A stretch of DNA of 33,551 nt from an uncultured Eubacteriales bacterium (GTDB taxonomy: Bacteria > Bacillota > Clostridia > Oscillospirales > Acutalibacteraceae), in assembly GCA_949741605.1 (NCBI GenBank), contig CATJNB010000090.1:1-33551 (forward strand). The letters run 5' to 3'. A program made the translations under genes and the position numbers. The notes beneath the pieces were generated by a model, which searched no databases, was not told where the DNA came from, and saw nothing but the letters and a program-made list of their open reading frames with translations. Positions 14,935 through 23,675 of the stretch are shown piece by piece. Position 1 is the first letter of the stretch. Every line of letters begins with the position of its first letter.

Positions 14935-15308
14935 TTACGGTATTGCCCCTGCAAGAGGAGTCCCGGAAAAACCGTCTGCTGCAAGCCCTCCCGGGACAGC
15001 CCTCGCATGGACAAGTCCTTGTGATGTGCGACGGCCCGGAGGAACTTGGCTTTGCGGTCCTTGACCTGCAAGCGTCGGTTTTGCGCCTTTATCAGATTTG
15101 CGTGTATGGCGATGATCCCGGCGGGATGTTTGCGGATTTCCTGATGCGTTCTGCCGCTTCCTATGCCGCAAATTTTGGTGCCTACCAGATTGACCTTTAT
15201 GACCGCGATTTCTTTGATTTCTTTTGCGCGCGCGGTTTTACAAGGCATGCCGAGTGTGTGTCTGTCCCTCTGTCAGCGATTGTGCGGGTACATAAACCGG
15301 ATTCCTGA
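14931..15308 (+). CDS. Small GNAT-like protein of unknown substrate
   Basis: A 125-residue protein with the size and strand/helix rhythm of a minimal GNAT acetyltransferase. It shows E-E-L-G-F-A-V-L-D-L (about 37-46), a L-R-L-Y-Q-I-C-V-Y-G-D-D-P-G-G-M-F-A-D-F-L strand-turn-helix (about 51-71) where acetyl-CoA binding would be expected, and a final D-F-F-C-A-R-G-F (about 98-105) like the end of the fold. The canonical Q/R-x-x-G-x-G/A loop is only partly kept (D-D-P-G-G-M), so activity is doubtful. It overlaps rluB by 4 bases, with a GGGAGGAG ribosome binding site inside rluB at about 14915-14922, so it is translationally coupled. A terminator-like hairpin follows at 15317-15345. Confidence 0.75.
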   Translation: MITVLPLQEESRKNRLLQALPGQPSHGQVLVMCDGPEELGFAVLDLQASVLRLYQICVYGDDPGGMFADFLMRSAASYAANFGAYQIDLYDRDFFDFFCARGFTRHAECVSVPLSAIVRVHKPDS

Positions 15309-15316
15309 TCTGACTG

Positions 15317-15345
15317 CCGGCCTTTCCAAAACAGGACGGTTTTTT
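15317..15345 (+). terminator. Short rho-independent terminator
   Basis: CCG-g-CCT (15317-15323) pairs with AGG-a-CGG (15333-15339) around a 9-base loop, with six Ts at 15340-15345. It separates the rluB unit from yicC, which has its own promoter. Confidence 0.55.
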
Positions 15346-15377
15346 GTTCCCGCAAGTCGAAACTTTCCCAGACACCG

Positions 15378-15406
15378 TTGCATTTCCTGTCCAAAACTGA
15401 TAAAAT
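15378..15406 (+). promoter_or_regulatory. Candidate sigma-A promoter of the yicC-to-spoVM gene run
   Basis: TTGCAT (15378-15383), a 17-base spacer and TAAAAT (15401-15406, 5 of 6 matches) lie just downstream of the terminator at 15317-15345 and about 50 bases before yicC. The -35 is weak (3 of 6). Confidence 0.55.
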
Positions 15407-15459
15407 GATAGCGTATGGCAATGTTTACTTTCGGATAGAAATGAGAGGAACCGTATTCT

Positions 15460-16335
15460 ATGAATAGTATGACCGGGTATGGACGCAGCGAATTTGATTG
15501 CAATGGCCGTACTGTCCAACTGGAAATCAAATCGGTCAACCATAAATATTTGGAGCTTGTGTACCGTCTGCCAAAGGGCTACGCGTTTTTGGAAGAAAAA
15601 TTGCGCCCCTATCTTCAGTCCCGCATGGCACGGGGCAAGCTCGATTTGAGCGTTACGATTGTTTCCCGCCGTGAGGATGATTCCCATGTCACCCTCAACC
15701 ATAGTATTGCATCCGGGTATCTTAAGGCTTTGCGGGAGCTTGCCGGGGATTACAACATCCCGGATGACCTTTCCCTGTCCAGCTTTTCCCACTTTTCCGA
15801 CCTCTTTACGGTGACTTGCAGCCCCGAGAATCCCGAGGAGGTCTGGGAAACGGTGCGCTGTGCCTTGGATGGCGCTCTTGCTGATTTTTTTGAGATGCGC
15901 GTGCGCGAAGGTATGCGGATGAAAGAGGATATCCATTCGCGGATTTTGCTGGTACGGGAGATGGTCACAAAGGTTGAGGAGCGTTCTGCGCTTTCGGTTG
16001 GGGAGTACCAGAAGAAAATGCAGGTGCGTTTGCAGGAGCTTCTGGAGAGCATTGAGCCGGATGACCAGCGGGTGTTTCAGGAGGCTGCGCTTTGGGCGGA
16101 TAAAACCTCTGTTGCGGAGGAGACGGTGCGTCTGAACAGCCATCTGGATCAAATGGAGCTTCTGCTTGCACAAAATGGTCCGGTCGGACGCAGGCTGGAT
16201 TTTCTCACGCAGGAAATGAACCGCGAAGCGAATACCATCGGTTCCAAGGCTATGGATGTGACCATTGCCCATCTTGTGGTGGAGATGAAGGCGGAAATTG
16301 AGAAAATCCGTGAACAAATTCAGAATGTAGAATAA
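15460..16335 (+). CDS. yicC: YicC family endoribonuclease
   Basis: A 291-residue YicC-family protein (YloC in Bacillus); family members have been shown to be RNA endonucleases. The N-terminal YicC domain starts with M-x-S-M-T-G-Y-G-R-S/G and continues with E-I-K-S-V-N-H-K-Y-L-E (about 26-36) and the R-L-P-K/x-x-Y-A-F-L-E-E-K-L-R segment. The C-terminal DUF1732 domain carries D-F-L-T-Q-E-M-N-R-E-A-N-T-I-G-S-K-A-M-D (about 246-265), the most conserved part of the family, and ends with the usual V-x-x-M-K-A-E-I-E-K-I-R-E-Q-I-Q-N-V-E. It is the first gene of a long co-oriented run and precedes remA and gmk, as in many Firmicutes. Confidence 0.95.
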   Translation: MNSMTGYGRSEFDCNGRTVQLEIKSVNHKYLELVYRLPKGYAFLEEKLRPYLQSRMARGKLDLSVTIVSRREDDSHVTLNHSIASGYLKALRELAGDYNIPDDLSLSSFSHFSDLFTVTCSPENPEEVWETVRCALDGALADFFEMRVREGMRMKEDIHSRILLVREMVTKVEERSALSVGEYQKKMQVRLQELLESIEPDDQRVFQEAALWADKTSVAEETVRLNSHLDQMELLLAQNGPVGRRLDFLTQEMNREANTIGSKAMDVTIAHLVVEMKAEIEKIREQIQNVE

Positions 16336-16413
16336 GACCCGCCCTGCAGAGTGCCGCTGCCTTTGCTGGGGAAAGCCAAATTTGTTGCAGCGGGGATTGG
16401 AGCTTGTTTACTC

Positions 16414-16689
16414 ATGAAGCTGATTAATATTGGCTTTGGAAATATTGTATCTGCCAGCCGTCTCATTGCGATTGTCAGCCCGGAGTCGGCACCGATCAAA
16501 CGTATGATCCAAGATGCCAAAGAACGCGGCACCCTCATCGACGCCACGTATGGCAGGCGTACCCGCGCGGTCATTGTCATGGACAGTGACCATGTGATTT
16601 TATCTGCCGTGCAGCCCGAAACCGTTGCCAACCGTTTGAGCGACCGCGGCGATGATCTGAGTGAGGAGGAGTTGATGGAGGATGAATGA
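16414..16689 (+). CDS. remA: Extracellular matrix regulator RemA homologue (DUF370)
   Basis: A 91-residue DNA-binding protein of the RemA/YlzA family, which in Bacillus activates biofilm matrix and osmoprotection genes; in other clostridia its role is unclear. The conserved core is nearly complete: [14 protein letters not shown] (1-14), then [23 protein letters not shown] and [18 protein letters not shown] 16414 is chosen because the family begins exactly there and TTGGAG at 16397-16402 precedes it; the frame opens at GTG 16351 without family similarity. The acidic tail overlaps gmk by 8 bases. The yicC-remA-gmk order is common in Firmicutes. Confidence 0.94.
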   Translation: MKLINIGFGNIVSASRLIAIVSPESAPIKRMIQDAKERGTLIDATYGRRTRAVIVMDSDHVILSAVQPETVANRLSDRGDDLSEEELMEDE

Positions 16690-17302
16690 GTCTGGTTTGC
16701 TGATTGTGCTGTCCGGGCCTTCCGGCGCCGGCAAGGGGACGGTTGTGAAAGCTTTGCTTGAGCAGCAGGAGGGTCTGCGCCTTTCGGTTTCTGCTACGAC
16801 CCGTACACCACGTCCCGGTGAGCTTCATGGCCAGCATTATTTTTTTCTCCCCAAAGAAGAATTTGTTGCAAAGATTGAGCAGGGGAAAATGCTGGAATAC
16901 GCCCAATATTGCGGGAATTATTACGGTACCCCTGCGGAACCAATCCATCAATGGCGTGCAGATGGGTTGGATGTCCTGCTTGAAATTGAGATCCAGGGAG
17001 GCGGGCAGATCAAGCAGAAGTGTCCTGATTGCGTGGGAATTTTTTTACTCCCGCCATCCCTTGCAGAGCTGGAAAACCGTCTGCGTGCCCGCGGCACCGA
17101 GCCGGAGGACGTGATTGCCAAACGCATGGCAACCGCGCGTGACGAGCTTTCCGGGGTGTCTGGCTATGATTATGCTGTGGTCAATGACTCCATTGGCCAG
17201 ACCGTGCGCCGCATTCAGACCATTATTGCCGCTGAAAAGCTGCGTTTTTCCCGTGTCAAACAAACCTCTGATTTATGGAAAGGAAGTTGCCCATCATGCT
17301 GA
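16682..17302 (+). CDS. gmk: Guanylate kinase
   Basis: A 206-residue P-loop kinase converting GMP to GDP. The P-loop G12-P-S-G-A-G-K18-G-T is followed by the GMP-binding S-A/V-T-T-R-x-P-R-P-G-E segment (about 37-47), G-x-x-Y-x-F and Y-G-T (about 79-81), then the V-L-L-E-I-E-I-Q-G strand carrying the Walker B region (about 97-105). The lid contains [16 protein letters not shown]. The length is normal. It overlaps remA by 8 bases and rpoZ by 7, so the three are likely translationally coupled. Confidence 0.97.
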   Translation: MNESGLLIVLSGPSGAGKGTVVKALLEQQEGLRLSVSATTRTPRPGELHGQHYFFLPKEEFVAKIEQGKMLEYAQYCGNYYGTPAEPIHQWRADGLDVLLEIEIQGGGQIKQKCPDCVGIFLLPPSLAELENRLRARGTEPEDVIAKRMATARDELSGVSGYDYAVVNDSIGQTVRRIQTIIAAEKLRFSRVKQTSDLWKGSCPSC

Positions 17303-17658
17303 AACCATCTATTGAACTGACTCAAAACCAAACCGTCAGCGACTATTCGCTAGTGGTCGGGATTGCCAAAAAAGCCCGTGAAATCGCCAGTGACGCCGAA
17401 ACCAGAGGCGATATTTTGGAAGAAAAGCCAGTTGACTTGGCGGTTCAGGAATATATCCAGAAAAAGTTCCAAATCATGGAGCCTTCTGTTTGCGAAGTCT
17501 GCGGACGTATGGACTGTATCTGTGAAAGGCCGGAAGCCCAGCCTGTCCAAACCGATGACCTTTCCATGGAGGAAGCCCAGGAACCTATGGCGTCTGAGGA
17601 AGGTATCGAGGAGGCTGGGGACACCGAGGATGACGAGGAAGATGGATTCGAGCAGTAA
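17296..17658 (+). CDS. rpoZ: RNA polymerase omega subunit with a cysteine-rich C-terminal extension
   Basis: A 120-residue protein whose first ~60 residues match the omega subunit, which helps assemble RNA polymerase around the beta' subunit: Y17-S-L-V-V-G-I-A-K-K-A-R-E-I corresponds to the family's Y-x-L-V-x-x-A-A-K-R-A-R-x-I helix, and A-V-Q-E-Y (49-53) to the following A-x-x-E-I/Y. After this comes an unusual C66-E-V-C69-G-R-M-D-C74-I-C76 cluster and then an acidic Glu/Asp tail (about 77-120). Typical omega subunits end near 60-90 residues and lack such cysteines. ATG 17296 is chosen because the protein begins like the family there and AAAGGAAG precedes it at 17279-17286; ATG 17275 is possible. 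Context (between gmk and priA) supports the call. Confidence 0.88.
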   Translation: MLKPSIELTQNQTVSDYSLVVGIAKKAREIASDAETRGDILEEKPVDLAVQEYIQKKFQIMEPSVCEVCGRMDCICERPEAQPVQTDDLSMEEAQEPMASEEGIEEAGDTEDDEEDGFEQ

Positions 17659-20125
17659 AACCTCTTTCCCACAAATGCCGCAAACGGTACGGGCGAAAGT
17701 CGCCGTTGAACATACCGCATACCATTTTGACCAGCCGTTTGACTATCTCGTCCCAGAGCATTTGCTGCCGGACATTTTGCCGGGCTGCCGTGTCATGCTC
17801 CCGTTTGGCAAGGCAAATTCTATGCGTCAGGGGATGGTTCTTGCGCTTGTCAGTGGTCCGCTCCCAGACAATCACATAAAGTCCATCACAGCGGTGCTTG
17901 ACCAGGCGCCGCTTCTTACTAACGAAATGCTTCAGCTGGTCACATGGGTCAAGGAGCGCTATTTTTGCACGTTGTTTGATGCCGTGAAACTGATGCTCCC
18001 GGCTGGCCTTTATTGGAAGCTGCAAACTGAGTTTTCTCTGGAACCGGGCGTTTCCTGTGACCTGTGGGAACCGCTTTCCGAGTTGGAACAGCAAGTTTGC
18101 CAATTCCTCAAGGAGCAGCCGAAACCTGTTGAAAAAACTAAACTTTGCCGGAAATTTTCCCTTCCTGCTAACACAAAAATACTCGATCATCTTTGCAGCC
18201 TCGGCATCCTGAAAAAAAGCAGTGGCGCGGCACGTCAGGTCGGCGATGCTACCCGGAAAATGGTGCGTCTGACCCAGGCGGCTCTTTGCAAACAGCCGTC
18301 TAAGCTGACGCCCCGTCAGCAGGAGGTTTACCGTACGCTGCTGGATATCGGCAGTGCGTCGGTGAAGGAAATCTGTTATTTTACCGGGGTCACAACGGCA
18401 GTTGTACAGGCGATGGTCAACAAAAAGGTGGCTGAGTATTTTGAGGATGAGGTCTACCGCAATCCTTATACTGTGCCGGAAACGTGTGCCGTGCCAGAGG
18501 AGATTTGTTTGTCTGATGAGCAGGAGCAGGCTTTTGCCAAGATTCAGGAGGATTATTGTGCTGATGAGGGAAAAGCCGCTCTGCTTTACGGTGTGACTGG
18601 GAGCGGCAAAACGTTAGTTTTTCTCAAGCTGATCGACTTGGCGGTCAAACAGCGCAAGGGGGTCATTGTGATGGTACCGGAGATCTCCCTCACTCCGCAG
18701 ACCATCGCACGGTTCCATCGCCGTTACGGTGCCCAAGTGGCTGTTTTTCACAGCGGCCTTTCTGCGGCGGAACGTCTGGATGAATGGAAACGCGTGAAGC
18801 GCGGGGATGCCCGGATTGTAGTCGGGACCCGTTCTGCGGTGTTTGCCCCCTTTGAGGACATTGGGCTGATTATTATGGATGAGGAACAGGAGCATACCTA
18901 TAAATCCGAAGCCAGTCCTCGCTATCATGCCCGCGAAATTGCCAAGTTCCGTTGCGTTTCCCACAAAGCTTTGCTGCTCATGGCATCCGCGACCCCAGCA
19001 CTTGAAAGTTTTTTTGCTGCTAAGTCTGCGCGCTATTCGCTCGCCATGCTGCCCACCCGTTATGGGCAGGCAAAGCTCCCTGAGGTCATTCTTGCGGATC
19101 GTTCGAAAGAACCGCTTCAGGGGAGTTTAACGTCGTTTAGTCCGGTGCTTTTGGAGGCTATTGGTCAAAACCTTAGCGAAGGCAAACAGTCGATCCTGCT
19201 GCTGAACCGCCGTGGTTATCACACGTTTGTTACCTGTAAGTCTTGTGGTGAAGTTCTGATGTGTCCTAATTGCAGCATCTCGCTGACCTACCATTCCGCC
19301 AACCACCGCCTGATGTGCCATTATTGCGGGTATTCTGCACCGTTTTCCAAAGAGTGTCCGCAGTGCCATGAGTTGGAAGTCCACTGTACCGGTTCCGGTA
19401 CCCAGCGTGCTGAGGAACAGCTTTGTCAGGCATTTCCGCAGGCGCGTGTGCTGCGGATGGACACCGATTCGGCTATGACCCGTCTGTCCTATGAAAAAAA
19501 ATTGCGTCAATTCGCGCAGGGTGGGTATGATATTATGTTAGGGACACAGATGGTTGCTAAGGGGCTTGATTTTGAAAATGTCACATTAGTGGGGGTTCTT
19601 TCTGCCGATCAGGCGCTCTATCAGGATGATTTCCGCAGTAATGAGCGTGCCTTTGACCTGATTACCCAAGTGGTTGGACGTTCCGGGCGCGGGAAGTTCT
19701 CCGGCAAAGCGATCATCCAGACTGTCACACCCGCGCATCCCATTCTTACACTGGCCGCCCGCCAGGATTACCTCTCTTTTTATGAGCAGGAGATCCAGTT
19801 TCGCAAGGCCATGCTGTATCCGCCGTTTGCTGATCTTGTGACGGTGGGGTTTGTTGGGGAACGTGAGGAAAAGGTACAAGCGGCCAGCCAAGAGTTTTTA
19901 CGGATATTTGGGGCCATGGCACAGAACGAATATCCCAAACTGCCTTTGCGTGTGCTTAGCCCATCGCCTGCGCTGGTTGCTAAAATCAGCAACAAATTCC
20001 GTTATAAGCTGATGATAAAGTGCCGCAATGACCGGGTTTTCCGCCAGATGCTTTCGCGTTTGCTTGTGGCGTTTGGTACGAAACGGGAATTTTCTTCGGT
20101 TACGGTATTTGTGGATACCGAGTGA
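17642..20125 (+). CDS. priA: Primosomal protein N' (replication restart helicase)
   Basis: An 827-residue superfamily 2 helicase that rebuilds the replisome at stalled forks. The N-terminal 3'-DNA-end binding domain (about 15-120) has the typical Q-P-F-D-Y-L-V-P and G-C-R-V-M-L-P-F-G motifs. The helicase part carries Walker A G317-V-T-G-S-G-K-T324, D413-E-E-Q416 (usually D-E-E-H), and the G-T-Q-M-V-A-K-G-L-D-F and Q-V-V-G-R-S/A-G-R-G motifs. A zinc region begins with C532-K-S-C and continues through C-P-N-C, C-H-Y-C and C-P-Q-C. ATG 17642 overlaps the end of rpoZ by 17 bases, with GAGG just upstream; the longer open frame from 17363 only shadows rpoZ. ATG 17675 is a possible alternative. The rpoZ-priA-def-fmt order is conserved in Firmicutes, here without coaBC. 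Confidence 0.97.
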   Translation: MDSSSKTSFPQMPQTVRAKVAVEHTAYHFDQPFDYLVPEHLLPDILPGCRVMLPFGKANSMRQGMVLALVSGPLPDNHIKSITAVLDQAPLLTNEMLQLVTWVKERYFCTLFDAVKLMLPAGLYWKLQTEFSLEPGVSCDLWEPLSELEQQVCQFLKEQPKPVEKTKLCRKFSLPANTKILDHLCSLGILKKSSGAARQVGDATRKMVRLTQAALCKQPSKLTPRQQEVYRTLLDIGSASVKEICYFTGVTTAVVQAMVNKKVAEYFEDEVYRNPYTVPETCAVPEEICLSDEQEQAFAKIQEDYCADEGKAALLYGVTGSGKTLVFLKLIDLAVKQRKGVIVMVPEISLTPQTIARFHRRYGAQVAVFHSGLSAAERLDEWKRVKRGDARIVVGTRSAVFAPFEDIGLIIMDEEQEHTYKSEASPRYHAREIAKFRCVSHKALLLMASATPALESFFAAKSARYSLAMLPTRYGQAKLPEVILADRSKEPLQGSLTSFSPVLLEAIGQNLSEGKQSILLLNRRGYHTFVTCKSCGEVLMCPNCSISLTYHSANHRLMCHYCGYSAPFSKECPQCHELEVHCTGSGTQRAEEQLCQAFPQARVLRMDTDSAMTRLSYEKKLRQFAQGGYDIMLGTQMVAKGLDFENVTLVGVLSADQALYQDDFRSNERAFDLITQVVGRSGRGKFSGKAIIQTVTPAHPILTLAARQDYLSFYEQEIQFRKAMLYPPFADLVTVGFVGEREEKVQAASQEFLRIFGAMAQNEYPKLPLRVLSPSPALVAKISNKFRYKLMIKCRNDRVFRQMLSRLLVAFGTKREFSSVTVFVDTE

Positions 20126-20200
20126 TTTTGGAATCAAATTTGTTTTTCCTAGTAGATCAGAAAATTAAATTTAGAAATCATAGAAAGAAGGTCGAAAGTT

Positions 20201-20653
20201 ATGGCGATTCGGCAAATTGTGTTGGAAGGCGACGACGTTTTAACGAAAGTATGCCGTCCAGTGGAAAAGTTTGATCAGAAGCTCTGCACTTTGCTTGATG
20301 ATATGCGTGAAACCCTCTACGATGCCGATGGGGTGGGACTGGCCGCCCCTCAGATTGGGATTTTGCGGCGGGCAATTTTGATTGATGTCGGCGAGGGCCC
20401 GATTGAGCTGATCAACCCGGTTTTCCTCGAACAGACCGGTGAGCAGAATTTACAGGAAGGATGTTTGTCATGCCCCGGAGAGTGGGGTGTGACGTCCCGG
20501 CCGGCTTATGTGAAAATTCGTGCACAGGATCGCCATGGCGACTTTTTTGAGATGGAAGCTACGGAATTGTTAGCGGTTGCCTGTTGCCACGAGATCGACC
20601 ATCTCAATGGCGTACTGTTTAAAGAACGTCTGGTGGATGGTTTGGAGCAATAA
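20201..20653 (+). CDS. def: Peptide deformylase
   Basis: A 150-residue metalloenzyme that removes the formyl group from the N-terminal methionine of new proteins. All three family motifs are intact: G44-V-G-L-A-A-P-Q51, E86-G-C88-L-S90 and H130-E131-I-D-H134; Cys88, His130 and His134 bind the metal and Glu131 is the catalytic base. The length fits the short type 1 or type 3 forms. AGAAGG precedes the ATG. The 75 bases between priA and def are AT-rich with no strong promoter. fmt, whose product adds the formyl group, follows 22 bases downstream, so the two opposing steps of the formyl cycle are paired. Confidence 0.97.
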   Translation: MAIRQIVLEGDDVLTKVCRPVEKFDQKLCTLLDDMRETLYDADGVGLAAPQIGILRRAILIDVGEGPIELINPVFLEQTGEQNLQEGCLSCPGEWGVTSRPAYVKIRAQDRHGDFFEMEATELLAVACCHEIDHLNGVLFKERLVDGLEQ

Positions 20654-20675
20654 GTGTGAAGGAAGGAGGGCATTT

Positions 20676-21608
20676 ATGCGGATTTTTTTTATGGGGACTC
20701 CCGATTTTGCAGTTCCGTGTTTGCAGGCGCTGCTCGATGCTGGCCATGAGATTTGCGGGGTCTTTACACAGCCAGATAAACCCAAGGGCAGAGGCTATGC
20801 CATGACTCCACCGCCAGTGAAAAAACTTGCTTTGCAGCATGGTTTGGAGGTGTTCCAGCCTGCCAGCCTGAAAACCGGGGATGCCATACAAATCCTTCAG
20901 GAGAAAGAGCCTGATTTAATTGTTGTGGTGGCTTACGGGAAACTGTTGCCCAAAGCGATTCTCGATTTGCCTGCCTATGGCTGTGTGAATGTCCATGCAT
21001 CGCTGTTGCCCCGCTACCGGGGTGCGGCGCCAATCCAATGGTCGGTACTCAACGGCGACTCTGTCACTGGTGTGACCACCATGTATATGGCGGAAGGGCT
21101 GGATACCGGGGATATGCTTTTGCAGGCCCAAACCCCCATTGATCCCAATGAAACCGCCGGACAGCTGCATGACCGTTTGTCCCGTATGGGGGCTGCATTG
21201 ATGGTCGAAACAGCCGCCGCGCTGGAAAAGCATACCCTTACACGCATCCCGCAGGATGATGGGCAGTCGTGTTATGCGGAGATGCTCCATAAAGGGCTGT
21301 CCGCCATCGATTGGGGGAAACCAGCTGGGGCTGTGCACAACTGGGTACGAGGGCTGTCCCCATGGCCGGCTGCCAATACCGTTTACCATGGTAAAGTCCT
21401 GAAAATCCATAAAACAGCGGTATCTGACGGGATTTCGGGGCATACTGGTACTATCGTCGGTCAGGCAGGACGTTATTTTGTATGCTGTGGGGAAGGGGCG
21501 GTCGAGCTGCTGGAAGTACAATATGAAGGCGGCAAACGGATGGCTGCCAAGGATTTTTTCCGTGGGCATCCGTTTGAGGAAAACGAGACCGTGGGTTCAC
21601 CCGTATAA
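20676..21608 (+). CDS. fmt: Methionyl-tRNA formyltransferase
   Basis: A 310-residue enzyme that formylates initiator Met-tRNA with 10-formyl-tetrahydrofolate. The N-terminal Rossmann-like domain starts M-R-I-F-F-M-G-T-P-D-F-A and has the folate-binding H-A-S-L-L-P-R-Y-R-G-A-A-P-I-Q-W motif (about 109-124), with the catalytic Asn-His-Asp set in V-N-V-H and G-L-D-T-G-D. The C-terminal OB-fold domain follows the W-x-R-G-L-S-P-W-P-A motif (about 222-231). ATG 20676 has a strong GGAAGGAGGG at 20661-20670; the open frame upstream from 20577 lies inside def and is rejected. The peptidase gene starts 12 bases after its stop codon. Confidence 0.97.
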   Translation: MRIFFMGTPDFAVPCLQALLDAGHEICGVFTQPDKPKGRGYAMTPPPVKKLALQHGLEVFQPASLKTGDAIQILQEKEPDLIVVVAYGKLLPKAILDLPAYGCVNVHASLLPRYRGAAPIQWSVLNGDSVTGVTTMYMAEGLDTGDMLLQAQTPIDPNETAGQLHDRLSRMGAALMVETAAALEKHTLTRIPQDDGQSCYAEMLHKGLSAIDWGKPAGAVHNWVRGLSPWPAANTVYHGKVLKIHKTAVSDGISGHTGTIVGQAGRYFVCCGEGAVELLEVQYEGGKRMAAKDFFRGHPFEENETVGSPV

Positions 21609-21620
21609 GGAGGGCTTTTT

Positions 21621-22322
21621 TTGGGATTCTATACGTATCATTATTCATACTTCCTCTTTATGGCGCCGGCACTCCTGCTGTCGATTGCCGCGCAGATCGG
21701 GGTGCATACGACGTTCCGAAAATATTCGCAAATAACGAACCGCCGTTTCCTGACCGGAGCCGGTGCCGCTGATTGTGTTTTGCGGTATGGTGGAGTACAA
21801 AATGTCGCGATCCAGCGGGTGGCAGGTACGCTAACGGATTTCTTTAACCCTCATAACCAGACCATCGCCCTTTCCGATTCGGTATATGGGCTGGCAACGG
21901 TGTCAGCAGTGGGGGTTGCCGCACACGAGGCCGGCCACGCCATCCAGCATGCACGGGGATATTTGCCGATCAAGATCCGCAGTGCGCTAGTGCCGGCAGT
22001 CAATCTTGGCTCCCACATCGCCATGCCCATGGTAGTCCTTGGGCTGCTGCTTCCCACTGGGTATGATTGGGTGGTCTATGTCGGAATGGGGCTGTATGGC
22101 ATGGCTGTATTGTTTTCTTTGGTGACTTTGCCCGTCGAATTTAATGCCAGCCGCCGTGCGATCCGTGCTTTGAGCGATACTGGTGCATTGGACCCTGACG
22201 AACTCAAAGGGGCAAAACGGGTTTTGCAGGCCGCGGCTATGACCTATGTTGCTTCCACGCTCACAGCATTATTATCGTTTTTCCGTCTGGTTTTGATTGC
22301 CGGGCGCAGGAGGGATAGTTAG
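21621..22322 (+). CDS. YugP-type zinc metallopeptidase, membrane protein
   Basis: A 233-residue integral membrane peptidase of the DUF2268-unrelated YugP/zinc_peptidase_2 family. The zinc motif H102-E103-A-G-H106 is clear, and L-P-V-E-F-N-A-S-R-R-A (about 171-181) is the conserved downstream segment likely holding the third ligand. Hydrophobic segments occur at about 10-28, 92-100, 125-145, 150-170 and 208-228. Its physiological substrate is unknown, but the gene is frequently found next to fmt and rsmB in clostridia, as here. The start is TTG 21621, 7 bases after AAGGAGGG (21607-21613); no ATG fits. The stop codon directly abuts the rsmB start codon. Confidence 0.9.
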   Translation: MGFYTYHYSYFLFMAPALLLSIAAQIGVHTTFRKYSQITNRRFLTGAGAADCVLRYGGVQNVAIQRVAGTLTDFFNPHNQTIALSDSVYGLATVSAVGVAAHEAGHAIQHARGYLPIKIRSALVPAVNLGSHIAMPMVVLGLLLPTGYDWVVYVGMGLYGMAVLFSLVTLPVEFNASRRAIRALSDTGALDPDELKGAKRVLQAAAMTYVASTLTALLSFFRLVLIAGRRRDS

Positions 22323-23660
22323 ATGAAGGGGGCAAGGACAGCAGCCCTGACTGCTTTGCTTCAGGTGCAGGAGAACGAAGGCTATTCCAATCTGGTGATT
22401 GATAAGGTGATCCGCCAAGCGTCCCTTGACCCTCGTGATGCTGCTTTAGCCACCACCATTTTTTATGGGGTACTGGAACGCCGGATTGCCCTGGATTATT
22501 GGATCGCGAAGTTTTCCAAAATACCGGTTGGCAAGCTTTCCCCTGAAGTATGCAATCTCCTGCGTATGGCTGTGTACCAGATCCGCTATCTGGAAAAAAT
22601 TCCGGCTTCGGCGGCGGTGAATGAAGCGGTAAACGCCGTCAAACAGACAAAATCTGCGAAAGCTGCCGGATATGTAAACGGTGTGCTGCGTGCCCTGTTG
22701 CGCGGTTTGGATCAGGTGGAAATGCCTGACCCTCAAAAAGATCCCTTGCTTGCCTTGAGTGTAGAAACCTCCTGCCCCGAATGGCTTATCCAGCTTTGGG
22801 AGACTTCCTATGGGAAAGGGTGCGCCCATGCTTTGGTGCGTGCGATGAGCGAAAAACCTCCGCTGTTTATCCGGGTAAATACGACCAAACTTTCCGTAGA
22901 AGATTTGGTTCTTTTGCTCGAACAAGAAGGTGTGCATGTTGATATCGAAGAAATGCTTCCCGGGGCTCTCAGGCTTTCGCATACCGGTGCAATGGATCGT
23001 TTGGAAGCGTTTCAGAAGGGGTATTTTCACGTGCAGGATTTGTCGTCGCAGTTGTGCTGTTGGTTTCTGGACCCAAAACCGGGAGAGGTGGTTGCGGATG
23101 TATGCGCCGCACCCGGAGGCAAAACCTTTACGCTGGCCGAGTGGATGCAAAATCAGGGGAATGTACTCGCGTTTGACCTTTACAAAGGGAAAGTCGGACT
23201 GATCCGCAAAGGGGCACAACGGCTGGGATTGTCGATTGTACAGGCGCAGGTGCGGGATGCCTGCGACCCGATGCAGCCCCTTCTGGAAGCCGATGCTGTC
23301 TTGTGTGACGCCCCATGTTCCGGGTTAGGGATCATACGCCGGAAACCCGAAATCCGTTATAAAAATCCCAAAGAGTTAAAAGGTCTGCCCGACCTCCAGC
23401 GTCAGATTTTGGCGCAGGCGGCGCGTGAGGTACGGGCGGGGGGACGTTTGCTGTATTCGACGTGCAGCCTGAATCCCGCTGAAAACGGGGAGGTTGCAAC
23501 ATGGTTCCTCCAAAACCATCCCGATTTTGCCCCCTTGCCGCTTCCTTTGCCAGAGGGGTTTCCCCGTGCCCTCAAGGAGCCTGCCCATCAGATCACCCTT
23601 ATGCCGCACGTGCATTCTTGTGACGGCTTTTTTGTTTCCGCTTTCCAGCGAATCCATTGA
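22323..23660 (+). CDS. rsmB: 16S rRNA m5C967 methyltransferase
   Basis: A 445-residue SAM-dependent enzyme that methylates C967 of 16S rRNA. The N-terminal ~140 residues are a NusB-like RNA-binding domain (A-L-T-A-L-L-Q-V, D-x-A-L-A-T-T-I-F-Y-G-V-L-E-R, A-A-V-N-E-A-V). The methyltransferase domain has D-V-C-A-A-P-G-G-K-T (SAM-binding motif I, about 259-268), the catalytic D329-A-P-C332-S-G-L-G, and the second catalytic C381 in Y-S-T-C-S. ATG 22323 immediately follows the previous stop codon with CAGGAGGGA upstream. rlmN follows 15 bases downstream, so two rRNA modification genes are linked. Confidence 0.97.
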   Translation: MKGARTAALTALLQVQENEGYSNLVIDKVIRQASLDPRDAALATTIFYGVLERRIALDYWIAKFSKIPVGKLSPEVCNLLRMAVYQIRYLEKIPASAAVNEAVNAVKQTKSAKAAGYVNGVLRALLRGLDQVEMPDPQKDPLLALSVETSCPEWLIQLWETSYGKGCAHALVRAMSEKPPLFIRVNTTKLSVEDLVLLLEQEGVHVDIEEMLPGALRLSHTGAMDRLEAFQKGYFHVQDLSSQLCCWFLDPKPGEVVADVCAAPGGKTFTLAEWMQNQGNVLAFDLYKGKVGLIRKGAQRLGLSIVQAQVRDACDPMQPLLEADAVLCDAPCSGLGIIRRKPEIRYKNPKELKGLPDLQRQILAQAAREVRAGGRLLYSTCSLNPAENGEVATWFLQNHPDFAPLPLPLPEGFPRALKEPAHQITLMPHVHSCDGFFVSAFQRIH

Positions 23661-23675
23661 CAGGAGTAATGATTT

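Noticed and set aside
17363..17641. N-terminal extension of PriA
   Set aside because: This part of the open frame overlaps rpoZ in another frame, and PriA family similarity begins only after 17642.
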